A stretch of 46,270 bases of DNA from Candidatus Caenarcanales bacterium (GTDB lineage: Bacteria; Cyanobacteriota; Vampirovibrionia; 2-02-FULL-35-15), in assembly GCA_020050435.1 (NCBI GenBank), contig JAGVKQ010000018.1, forward strand, positions 1-46,270, read 5' to 3'. Shown here piece after piece: positions 26,978-34,771 of this stretch; the stretch's first letter is position 1; every line of letters starts with the position of its first letter. A program made the translations under genes and the position numbers. The notes beneath the pieces are model-generated. The model ran no database searches, was not told where the DNA came from, and saw nothing but the letters and a program-made list of their open reading frames with translations.

Positions 26978-27074
26978 ACATGCAAGATAACTGTAGAGGC
27001 GTATTTTAATACGCCTTTATATGCAAATAAACACAATATTCTATTAAAGGAGACAAAAACGACATGCAAGATAA
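26978..27074. repeat. 13-bp direct repeat (ACATGCAAGATAA) flanking a palindromic element
   Basis: Identical 13-mers at 26978-26990 and 27062-27074 bracket a 71-bp insert. The second copy contains the real start codon of the aminotransferase gene. The first begins a nine-codon decoy frame (ATG...TAA). The insert carries the palindrome at 26994-27016 and the ribosome-binding site AAAGGAG now used by the gene. It looks like a target-site duplication or a template-switch duplication. Confidence 0.6.
26994..27016. repeat. GC-rich palindrome (AGGCGTATT-TT-AATACGCCT)
   Basis: A 9-bp inverted repeat with a 2-nt centre at 26997-27016, preceded by GTA. It shares GGCGTATT...AATACGCC and the GTAG-type edge with the palindrome at 18766-18787. 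Its GC content contrasts with the AT-rich surroundings. Confidence 0.6.
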
Positions 27075-28170
27075 ATCCTTCCTAATGATTCCAGGACCAA
27101 CTCCAGTACCAGAAAGCGTTTTAGTAGAGCTGGCTAGACATCCTATTGGACACAGATCAAAAGAGTTTTCTGATATTTTTATGTCTTGTACTGAAGATTT
27201 AAAATGGTTAGCTAAGACTAAAGATTCAGATGCATTTATTTATACAGCCAGTGGTACTGGTGCCATGGAAGCTGCTATTTCAAATATTATAAATCCTGGC
27301 GATAAAGTTTTATCTCTAGTCATTGGAGTTTTTGGAAAAAGATTTTCACAAATAGCACAGATCTATGGTGCTGATGTAGAAGTAATGAATGTTGAGATGG
27401 GAAAGATCATAGACCCTAAAGCACTAGAAGAAAGACTAGGAAAGGATAGTAAAAAAGAAATCAAAGCAGTAACTGTTACTCACAGTGAAACATCTACAGG
27501 TGCAGCTAATGATTTAGAAAGAATTGCAAAGATAGTTAAAACCCATGGGGCATTGTTATTAGTCGATGCAGTAACTAGTCTTGGTTGTATGAATCTAGAT
27601 ATAGACGGTTGGGGATTAGATGTAGTAATTTCTGGATCTCAAAAAGGGTTTATGATTCCACCTGGACTTAGTTTTATTTATGTCAGCCCTAAAGCATGGG
27701 AAGTAAATAAAAAGGCAAAAGCTCCTAGGTTTTATTTTGATTTTGCAAGGCATAAAAAATCTCTAGCAGAAGAAACTACTCCATGGACACCAAATGTTTC
27801 TTTAGTTTGTGTATTAAAAAAAGCATTTGACATGATGAAAAAAGAAGGATTAGAAAATATTTTTTCAAGACATAAAAGATTAAGAGATAATCTTAGATCT
27901 GGAATGAAAGAATTAGGACTAAAGCTTTTAGTAGAAGTAGATAAAGATGCTAGTTGTGCTATTACTTCTATTTATCCACCTGAGGGGGTTTCAGTTCCAG
28001 ACATTAGATCAGCCTATAAAAAAGACTGGGATATCACTGTAGCTAATGGTCAGGACATTTTAAAGGATAAGATTTTTAGAATAGGGCATCTGGGCTTTGT
28101 CTCTGATAGGGACATAGAGATGACTTTAGCAGTGACTCAGAAGATTTTTGCAAAGCTTAGAAAAAATTAA
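27064..28170 (+). CDS. Class V aminotransferase, alanine-glyoxylate/serine-glyoxylate type
   Basis: This PLP enzyme of the alanine-glyoxylate aminotransferase group is common in cyanobacteria, where it acts in glyoxylate/serine metabolism; it has also been annotated as the 'small subunit of soluble hydrogenase'. At 368 aa it opens FLMIPGPTPVPESVL, with HPIGHRSKEFSDI, the phosphate-binding ASGTGAMEAAI, the cofactor Asp in LLLVDAVTSLG, and the PLP lysine K194 in SGSQKGFMIPPG. The ATG at 27064 has AAAGGAG 13 nt upstream. The promoter region was altered by the 13-bp direct repeat and palindrome. Confidence 0.9.
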   Translation: MQDKSFLMIPGPTPVPESVLVELARHPIGHRSKEFSDIFMSCTEDLKWLAKTKDSDAFIYTASGTGAMEAAISNIINPGDKVLSLVIGVFGKRFSQIAQIYGADVEVMNVEMGKIIDPKALEERLGKDSKKEIKAVTVTHSETSTGAANDLERIAKIVKTHGALLLVDAVTSLGCMNLDIDGWGLDVVISGSQKGFMIPPGLSFIYVSPKAWEVNKKAKAPRFYFDFARHKKSLAEETTPWTPNVSLVCVLKKAFDMMKKEGLENIFSRHKRLRDNLRSGMKELGLKLLVEVDKDASCAITSIYPPEGVSVPDIRSAYKKDWDITVANGQDILKDKIFRIGHLGFVSDRDIEMTLAVTQKIFAKLRKN

Positions 28171-28206
28171 TCTTAGATAATTAAAATTAATTTTATACTA
28201 GACTGT

Positions 28207-29430
28207 ATGCTAACACCCCTTGTTGAACCTCCTGGATTACGATCTCAAGTATTTAATTTCCTAAGAGGGAATAGGAATACCACGTTTAATAGCCATTCGT
28301 GGGGGGGGAAATATGAAAATAGTTTACAAGGCTCTAACGCTGTTTGGCTTGGAGGAACTATTGGTTCAGCTTCAGGTGATAATGGTGTAAGCAGACCCAT
28401 TACTCCAGCGGATTTTGCGTCTTCTTTAATTAGTAGCGTGTCATGCCGTGCCCGATTAAAACCAAACATTTATGCATTTGCTTACTTGATTATGAACAAT
28501 AGCAGAAGAATTCTCACATGCTTTAGTGAAGATTTAAAGATGCAAGACCTCAATAAAGCAATTGAAGGAATAATTGAAGCTGTAAAATCCACAGAAGAAG
28601 GGAAAGAAGTTTATGTTATGGCTGGCTCGGATAAATTAATTGCATTAGTTGAAAAGTGTAATGAAAATAAAGAACTAAAAGAATTGATGTTGCAAAAAGG
28701 TGTGGATTTGGTTTTTCTCCATAGTATGAATTGTGTTAATGAATCATATTCTGATGTCCCAGATGTTATTGATAGAGTTGTTGAAGCACCAGAGTTTCTT
28801 AAGCATCAAGATGAACCCAATATTTATGTTCAGTCAAGTAAAATGAACGGTGTAAGTGAAGGAAAGATTTCTCCATTTATTCTTGCTGATGAATTAGTTA
28901 TCCTCCCTTGGAATGGAATTGCTCCTGGATTTGCCTCTATATATGATCCTTACTATATTCAACTTTTAGATCAAAAAAATGAAAAGATAAGAAGATTAGT
29001 AAATGAATTTGAACAAAAAATAGGTCCCAAAGCTAATTCAGATGAAGTTGCAGTTCTTGATGCCACAGAAATTGTGCCTGACTATAATGATTTTATAAAT
29101 GACTTAAGAGCAAAAAATGCAAAAGCAGTAGCTATTACAACATGCCATTCTGGCAGTGTTTGCGGTGTAGGGGATGCTTCTATACCTGAGTTAATAAAAA
29201 CAGTAAAAGCAGAATTTGGAATTGATTGTTATGGTGCGCCTGTAAATGGACAACCAGCTACCAGCAGATATCCCTCAGGTAATGCTGCTATAGATGCGGG
29301 GTTAAAAATGGTTAACACTTTCCCAGAACTCTTGGTAGAAAAAATGCTGAGGTATATCCATCTTGGCTTAAATTCAAATGACTTGGCTAACAGAATATAT
29401 ACTCCTGTTGCAGATGAAATGTCAGCTTAA
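28207..29430 (+). CDS. Divergent L-asparaginase/glutaminase-fold protein with an internal G8 tract
   Basis: This 407-aa protein aligns by pattern with the whole asparaginase I/GatD family. The first catalytic-Thr motif TGGTI appears as LGGTIGS (T51). The second motif HGTDT appears as AGSDK (S141, D142), so Thr is Ser and the last Thr is Lys. A C-terminal domain follows with AVAITTCHSGSVCGVGD and YPSGNAAIDAGLKM, like the family's 'GxGSGN...Y..G..l..G' pattern. Eight consecutive G (28301-28308) in codons 32-34 precede the GGTI motif. It starts 36 bp after the aminotransferase, with no Shine-Dalgarno sequence. Asparaginase activity is doubtful; a modified amidohydrolase is possible. Confidence 0.6.
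   Translation: MLTPLVEPPGLRSQVFNFLRGNRNTTFNSHSWGGKYENSLQGSNAVWLGGTIGSASGDNGVSRPITPADFASSLISSVSCRARLKPNIYAFAYLIMNNSRRILTCFSEDLKMQDLNKAIEGIIEAVKSTEEGKEVYVMAGSDKLIALVEKCNENKELKELMLQKGVDLVFLHSMNCVNESYSDVPDVIDRVVEAPEFLKHQDEPNIYVQSSKMNGVSEGKISPFILADELVILPWNGIAPGFASIYDPYYIQLLDQKNEKIRRLVNEFEQKIGPKANSDEVAVLDATEIVPDYNDFINDLRAKNAKAVAITTCHSGSVCGVGDASIPELIKTVKAEFGIDCYGAPVNGQPATSRYPSGNAAIDAGLKMVNTFPELLVEKMLRYIHLGLNSNDLANRIYTPVADEMSA
28301..28308 (+). repeat. Homopolymeric G8 tract in the asparaginase-fold gene
   Basis: GGGGGGGG encodes part of Trp-Gly-Gly at codons 32-34. One extra G puts a TGA three codons after the tract, and one fewer G leads to a TAA about 24 codons on. Gain or loss of a base would therefore switch the gene off. 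Confidence 0.85.
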
Positions 29431-30362
29431 CCAATCCTCGGATCAATCTTTCTATACAATCCATCAATTACTACATTCAATGTAGTTAATAAAAAAGAAA
29501 AAACAATTGCTGTTCCTGTTATAAGGAAGTAATCTCTATTAGTAAATGCAGTGATGAAATATCTACCCATCCCTGGAATAGCAAAAATAAACTCCACTAC
29601 AAATGACCCCGTAATTAAAATAGCCATGATCGGTCCAAGAATAGTAACAATTGATATAAGAGAATTTTTCAGTGCATGCTTAAAAATTATATCCCTAAGT
29701 TTAAGTCCATTTGCCATTAACGTTCTTATATACTCTTCACCAAATTCATTGATCATTTGTGTTCTAACTATTCTAGCTATGTATGCAGCAGGAAGAAAAG
29801 ATAAAGTTATCACCGGCAAGATCATATGATATGGACTTTCCCATAAGGCCACTGGTAAAAGTTTTAATTTTAAAGCAAAGATATTTATTAAAAGTGCTGC
29901 TATTAAGAAGTTAGGAAGTGAAATACTAACAGTTAACAATAGCAAAGAAATATTTCCAAAGAACTTATAGACCTTAGGAATACTGCTAGTAGAAGAGAAA
30001 GCAGATGTAATTCCAAAAAATAGTCCAGCAGGAATTGCTATTAACAATGCCATAACTCCAAGTAAAAAGGAAATCGGCAAAGAAGCAAACAAAATCTCAT
30101 TTACTGATCTGTTTATGTATTTTAAAGAAGGACCAAGATCACCTTTTAAAAGTCCTTTAAGGTATAAAGCATACTGACTAAGCAGGGGTTCATTTAAATG
30201 ATATTTTGATTCTAGATTTGCAATTATTTCTGGTGGAAGAGTTTTATTTCCAGTACCCGTAAATGGACCTCCAGGAATTAAACGTAAAAGTAAAAAAGTA
30301 ATAGTTGCCACTAAAAATGTAGTAAAGAAGACTTTAAATATTCCGATTAAAATGTTTTTCAC
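29427..30362 (-). CDS. ABC transporter permease, DppB/OppB family
   Basis: This 311-aa inner-membrane permease belongs to the dipeptide/oligopeptide (or nickel) ABC importer group. The N-terminal TITFLLLRLIPGGPF is the family opening, then YALYLKGLLKGDLGPSLKY, several transmembrane helices, and the ATPase-contacting EAA loop YIRTLMANGLKLRDIIFKHALKN. The C-terminus IDGLYRKIDPRIG is typical. It is an orphan: no OppC permease, binding protein or ATPase lies beside it. Its 3' end overlaps the asparaginase-fold gene by 4 bp in a convergent arrangement. Confidence 0.93.
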   Translation of the reverse strand: MKNILIGIFKVFFTTFLVATITFLLLRLIPGGPFTGTGNKTLPPEIIANLESKYHLNEPLLSQYALYLKGLLKGDLGPSLKYINRSVNEILFASLPISFLLGVMALLIAIPAGLFFGITSAFSSTSSIPKVYKFFGNISLLLLTVSISLPNFLIAALLINIFALKLKLLPVALWESPYHMILPVITLSFLPAAYIARIVRTQMINEFGEEYIRTLMANGLKLRDIIFKHALKNSLISIVTILGPIMAILITGSFVVEFIFAIPGMGRYFITAFTNRDYFLITGTAIVFSFLLTTLNVVIDGLYRKIDPRIG

Positions 30363-30510
30363 GGCTCCTATTATAAGCCAAGTTTACAAAGCAAATATTT
30401 AGAATAACGCTTACAAACCTAATTATTTGGCACTTTAGGGAAAAGATAACAAGAAAGGGACATCCCTATTATGATATGTACATTAAAAATGTGGAATATT
30501 GTTTTCAAGT

Positions 30511-31293
30511 ATGGGTGAATCTACAAAAATATTATTAATTGAAGACAATCCTGGAGATGCAAGGATTGTAAAGGAAGAACTTTCTGAAGAAATTGATTTT
30601 TTGTTTGAACTTTTAATTGCTGACAGACTGTCTTTTGGAATCGATCTTATTAAGTCAGAAAACATTGACTTAGTTTTATTAGATCTTTCCCTCCCTGATT
30701 CTAACGGGTTAAATACATTTTTAGAAATCAATAAAACAGTAAAGAATATACCAATTGTCATTTTAAGTGGTAATAGAGATGAAGATGTAGCTAGAAGTGC
30801 AGTAATTCAAGGCGCACATGATTATCTTGTAAAAGGTGAAATAGACAGTACTATTCTAGTTAAAACAATTAGAAATGCTCTTCAAAAACAAAGAGATAAA
30901 GAAAAGTTAGAAAAGCTTACTGACACAATTACTAATAGTTCACTAGAAGAGCTTGTTATTTTAACCGATATAAATGGGGTTATCTTATTTACAAATGAAG
31001 GATTCAAAAAAACAACTGGACACAATGATGTAATAGGGAAGAATATAAATATTTTAAAATCAGATAAGCATGAAAGTAATTTTTTCAAAATCATGTGGGC
31101 AACTATTCTAAGTGGTGAAGTATTTGAAGGAGTTTTTATAAATAAAAACTCTTATGGGAATCATTATATTGAGCAAAAAATAATTACTCCAATCAAGAAC
31201 AAAGATGGAGAAATAACACATTTCATCTCATGCGGAAAGAACTTATCCTCTCTAATATCACTCAAAGCAGATTTAAACAGCGCTGAAGTTTAA
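30511..31293 (+). CDS. Response regulator with receiver and PAS domains
   Basis: The ATG at 30511 (260 aa) is preferred to a TTG at 30499. Residues 1-~125 are a receiver domain with ILLIEDNPGD, the phospho-acceptor Asp58 in LVLLDLSLPDSNG, IVILSGNRD and the conserved Lys in DYLVKG. A linker helix leads to a PAS domain (LEELVILTDINGVILFTNEGFKKTTGH...GKNINILKSD). No DNA-binding or enzymatic output is present, so it may work as a signal relay. The histidine kinase gene starts 4 bp after its stop. Confidence 0.9.
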   Translation: MGESTKILLIEDNPGDARIVKEELSEEIDFLFELLIADRLSFGIDLIKSENIDLVLLDLSLPDSNGLNTFLEINKTVKNIPIVILSGNRDEDVARSAVIQGAHDYLVKGEIDSTILVKTIRNALQKQRDKEKLEKLTDTITNSSLEELVILTDINGVILFTNEGFKKTTGHNDVIGKNINILKSDKHESNFFKIMWATILSGEVFEGVFINKNSYGNHYIEQKIITPIKNKDGEITHFISCGKNLSSLISLKADLNSAEV

Positions 31294-31297
31294 ACAA

Positions 31298-32974
31298 ATG
31301 ACGAATCTTCCTGCTAAATCAGAGAGAGTAAGACTGCCTAATGAATTCATTTGGACAATTGTTTTCATCTGTATTTTTCCAACTGTTTTAAATTCTCTTG
31401 GCTTTAATTTCGGATCTAACAAAGTAACATTACATCCAACAATAGGATTAGATTTACAAAGAGTTGCTGATGTCTTACAGCTTTCATTAGCGGGCAGTTT
31501 CCTTGTCACAATACTAGAGTGGAGTGCATTTTGGACAGCAATGTTTACTGTCATACTTGCATTTACAAACTATAAAATAACTGGCGATGTAACAACTCCA
31601 ATAATTGGTACAGTTCTTTTTTGTGCCGGAGCAATGGATGGTTTTCATACCTTGATTATTTATCAATCATTAAATGGCAGGCAAATTGACCCAAACTTAA
31701 TTCCTTTAACATGGGCAATATCTCAGCTTTTCTATGGACTACTTATGTTAATTACAACAAGTCTCTTTGTAGCTAAAGATAAAAGACATATAATGTGGGA
31801 GAGAGAAAAGGGATTTGGATTTGCAATTACAATTAGTCTTCTTTTTTGTATCATTGCTTATGGAGTAATTAGCCTTGTAGTAAAAAGCCCTCACCTACCG
31901 ACAGCCATATTTCCATACTCAGCAATTAGTCGTCCATGGGATACAGGTCCTTTAGTTTTATTCCTAATTACAGGAATATTTATACTGCCTAAATTTTACA
32001 AAAGACATGAAAGTATTTTTTCACACTCTTTACTTGTTAGTATTATCCCCCAAATATTCAGTCAAATACATATGGCATTTGACTCAACAGCGATATTTGA
32101 TAATAATTTTAATATTGCACATTTTCTAAAAGTCATTTCATATTTAATACCATTTTGCGGACTTGTCTTGGATTATCACAGAACATATAGAGAAACAGAA
32201 AGTATAAATTCCAGATTGATTATTGAAATTGCTAATCATAAAGCTACTGAAGAAAAACTAAAACATCAAACTGTAGAACTTAAAAGGTCAAATGAAGAAT
32301 TACAACAGTTTGCTTACGTAGCATCACATGACTTGCAAGAGCCTCTTAGAATGGTAGCAAGCTTTACTCAGCTATTAAAAAGGAGATATAAAGACAAGCT
32401 TGATGCTGATGCAAATGAATTTATTGACTTTGCTGTTGACGGAGTCAAAAGAATGCAAGGATTAATAAATGATTTACTTCAATTTTCAAGGATAACAACA
32501 CAAGCAAAAAGTCTAGAAAGAATCAGTTCAAATTCTGCATTAGAAACAGCTATAAATAATCTTAAAGTTTCAATTGAGGAAAGTAAAGCAAAAATCACCT
32601 ATGACAAACTCCCAGTTATAGTTGCCGATGACTTTCAAATGGTACAACTTTTCCAAAATCTAATCGGCAATGGAATTAAGTACAGAGGAGACAAATCACC
32701 AGAAATAAAGATTACTTCTTGTGAGCATGATAATAAATGGCAATTTTCAGTAGCTGATAACGGGATTGGGATTGAAAAGCAATATTTCGAAAAAATATTT
32801 TTAATATTTCAAAGGCTTCATACAAAAAACGAATACTCGGGAACAGGAATTGGGCTTGCAGTATGTAAGAAAATCATTGAAAGGCATTCTGGAGAACTTT
32901 GGGTTGAGTCTGAATTAGAGAAAGGAACAATTTTTCATTTCACGATTCCAATGAACTTAGGTAAGGCTAACTAA
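31298..32974 (+). CDS. Membrane sensor histidine kinase (MASE-like sensor)
   Basis: This 558-aa kinase begins with about eight predicted transmembrane helices, including FLVTILEWSAFWTAMFTVIL and a GAMDGFHTLIIYQS segment, resembling MASE-type integral-membrane sensors. A coiled coil (KLKHQTVELKRSNEELQQ) leads to the phytochrome-style H-box YVASHDLQEPLRMVASF with His344. The ATPase domain has LIGNGIKYRG, DNGIGIEKQYFEKIF and GTGIGLAVCKKIIE. It lies between two response-regulator genes (gaps 4 bp and 1 bp), so the three form one signalling operon. The signal it senses is not evident. Confidence 0.9.
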   Translation: MTNLPAKSERVRLPNEFIWTIVFICIFPTVLNSLGFNFGSNKVTLHPTIGLDLQRVADVLQLSLAGSFLVTILEWSAFWTAMFTVILAFTNYKITGDVTTPIIGTVLFCAGAMDGFHTLIIYQSLNGRQIDPNLIPLTWAISQLFYGLLMLITTSLFVAKDKRHIMWEREKGFGFAITISLLFCIIAYGVISLVVKSPHLPTAIFPYSAISRPWDTGPLVLFLITGIFILPKFYKRHESIFSHSLLVSIIPQIFSQIHMAFDSTAIFDNNFNIAHFLKVISYLIPFCGLVLDYHRTYRETESINSRLIIEIANHKATEEKLKHQTVELKRSNEELQQFAYVASHDLQEPLRMVASFTQLLKRRYKDKLDADANEFIDFAVDGVKRMQGLINDLLQFSRITTQAKSLERISSNSALETAINNLKVSIEESKAKITYDKLPVIVADDFQMVQLFQNLIGNGIKYRGDKSPEIKITSCEHDNKWQFSVADNGIGIEKQYFEKIFLIFQRLHTKNEYSGTGIGLAVCKKIIERHSGELWVESELEKGTIFHFTIPMNLGKAN

Positions 32975-32975
32975 T

Positions 32976-33410
32976 ATGGATAAATATTTTGAAATTCTAT
33001 TAATCGAAGATAATCTCGGAGATGTAAGAATAGCAATAGAAGCATTTAAAGAAAGCAAGATTCCAGTAAATGTAAATCATGTTACGGATGGTATTAAAGC
33101 CTTTGATTTTTTAAAAAAGGCTAGCGAGTATAAAAACAAGCCAACACCTGACTTAATTTTACTAGATTTAAACTTACCAAAAATAAGCGGATTTGAAATT
33201 TTATCAAAGCTAAAATCTAATGATGATTTAAAACAAATCCCCATAGTAATTTTCACCACATCACACACACAAGAAGACATTGAAAAGTGTTATAAGCTAG
33301 GGGCTAACTCATTTATTTCAAAGCCAATTGACCTAGATTCATTTATCGATACAATTAGAGTAATAGGGAATTATTGGTTTCATTTAGTAAAACTACCAAA
33401 TAAAAGCTAA
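32976..33410 (+). CDS. Rcp1-like single-domain response regulator
   Basis: This 144-aa protein is a stand-alone receiver. LLIEDNLGDVRIAIEAFKE, the phospho-acceptor Asp64 in LILLDLNLPKISGFE, IPIVIFTTSHTQEDI and the Lys in SFISKPIDLDSF are conserved. The insertion KASEYKNKPTPDL and the C-terminal IGNYWFHLVKLP are hallmarks of the Rcp1 group, which partners cyanobacterial phytochrome kinases. The upstream kinase has the matching H-box type. Its stop abuts the 3' end of the next, convergent gene with no gap. Confidence 0.94.
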   Translation: MDKYFEILLIEDNLGDVRIAIEAFKESKIPVNVNHVTDGIKAFDFLKKASEYKNKPTPDLILLDLNLPKISGFEILSKLKSNDDLKQIPIVIFTTSHTQEDIEKCYKLGANSFISKPIDLDSFIDTIRVIGNYWFHLVKLPNKS

Positions 33411-34514
33411 TTATTTTTTAGCTATAACTTCCCATCTGCCAATTTCTTTATTGAAGCTTTTATCCCTTAAAATAAGCCAGTGCTTAGCTTTAGGATGATC
33501 AATATCATACTCAAGGGAAGATGTTGTAGTTTCATTAGAAGGAAATCCAGCAAAGATGTCATCTTTAAAGTCCAGAAAAGAAGGATAGTACTCTTTACCT
33601 TGAGAATCTTTAAGCGTAAAGTTATTTAGCTTATAAAGTACTTTTGAATTATTTTCAACCTTAACTGTTATTTTAAGTCCAACTTCACCAAAGTCATTTC
33701 TTTTTTTCTTAACAGAAAGAATGTCAACCTTCAAATCGGTAGGAATTTTATTATTAACCAAATTCTCATCAATTGAATTACAAGTGATTTGTTGCAATTC
33801 GCCCAGCCCAGTCTCACTTGCAGGCAAAATATCCAATTCATCACCAGGCTCTACTCTTGCAGACTTTCCTTTTGATGCAAAACCTGCTATCGAGCCAATT
33901 AACCCACCTGCTGCTGCTGCTCCTGCAAGTGAATATCCATTCGATGCTGCAATAAGTGGGATCCCACCTAATTTATAAGACAACAAGGCTCCAACAACAG
34001 CACCACCTAAAAGCCCTAAAGTTGTTTTACCAATTTGACCAGCTGGAGCATATGCCATCATCTTTGATTTTGAAGTTATGGAAGACTGTAAAGAAATTGT
34101 TTCATTATTAGGACAAATCACTTTGTCTATTTTTACTTTAAAAAATCCTCTTCTATTAAAACTTTTTTCAGGGACAATTTCACTAATATGTCCTAAGAAC
34201 TTTGTACCTTTTGGGATAAAGATTGCAATGCCAGAAGAGTTTAAGTTGTAGTCTTCAGGAAGCTCAGCCTTCATCATTAGATTTACATAGGGGGAAATTG
34301 AATTATCCTCTAAATTTCTTTCCGTCAGATAAAATGATTCTTCATCAATATTAAGTATTTGAAGTTTTATTGGTAATATTCTTTTATTAGATATATATCC
34401 TTTTAAAGACAAGTCCTGATCTTCTGCATTTTTTTCAAGACTTGCATAAGAAATATTTCCTGTTAATAAGAAAATAAAAATATAAAATATTGAAATTAAT
34501 AATTTATTATTCAT
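33411..34514 (-). CDS. Secreted glycine-zipper protein (paralogue of the 18789-19592 product)
   Basis: I place the start at the ATG at 34514, or the ATG two codons earlier, so that MNNKLLISIFYIFIFLLTG forms a signal peptide; the frame is open further upstream. A beta-rich part (AIFIPKGTKFLGHISEIV, FFKVKIDKVICPNNETISLQ) is followed by a Gly/Ala-rich glycine zipper (TTLGLLGGAVVGALLS, GAAAAGGLIGSIAGF) and VEPGDELDILP. A C-terminal domain of ~120 residues, absent from the shorter paralogue, resembles an extracellular beta-sandwich (LKITVKVENNSKVLYKLNNF; YYPSFLDF), possibly DUF4352-like. It lies between a two-component operon and the Tad locus. Function is unknown; an envelope role is likely. Confidence 0.6.
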   Translation of the reverse strand: MNNKLLISIFYIFIFLLTGNISYASLEKNAEDQDLSLKGYISNKRILPIKLQILNIDEESFYLTERNLEDNSISPYVNLMMKAELPEDYNLNSSGIAIFIPKGTKFLGHISEIVPEKSFNRRGFFKVKIDKVICPNNETISLQSSITSKSKMMAYAPAGQIGKTTLGLLGGAVVGALLSYKLGGIPLIAASNGYSLAGAAAAGGLIGSIAGFASKGKSARVEPGDELDILPASETGLGELQQITCNSIDENLVNNKIPTDLKVDILSVKKKRNDFGEVGLKITVKVENNSKVLYKLNNFTLKDSQGKEYYPSFLDFKDDIFAGFPSNETTTSSLEYDIDHPKAKHWLILRDKSFNKEIGRWEVIAKK

Positions 34515-34606
34515 AAACATAATAATCTTGACGTAAGCTAATAAACTTATTTCCTCAAGAAGGGAAATACTACACAAATTTAGGGGTTTTACTAATTAAG
34601 GAATGA

Positions 34607-34615
34607 CCCTAAGGG
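34607..34615. promoter_or_regulatory. CCCTAAGGG palindrome upstream of the tad operon
   Basis: CCCT-A-AGGG lies 157 bp before tadZ, in the 257-bp gap between divergent genes. The same CCCTwAGGG core occurs in front of the Flp pilin gene (45232-45240). It may be an operator shared by the Tad genes. The gap also holds a TTGGAC (34706-34711) that could be a -35, without a good -10. Confidence 0.3.
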
Positions 34616-34771
34616 GTAATCTACAAAAAGATAAGCCATCAGACCTACATGATAGCCCCCATTTTTCCTCAAAAAAAATTTATCAAAACTATTCTTTATT
34701 TAGTGTTGGACGAATAAGAATATAGGGAAAATAAATAATGTTAGGTTGGGATACCCTCAAGAGGTTAATTT

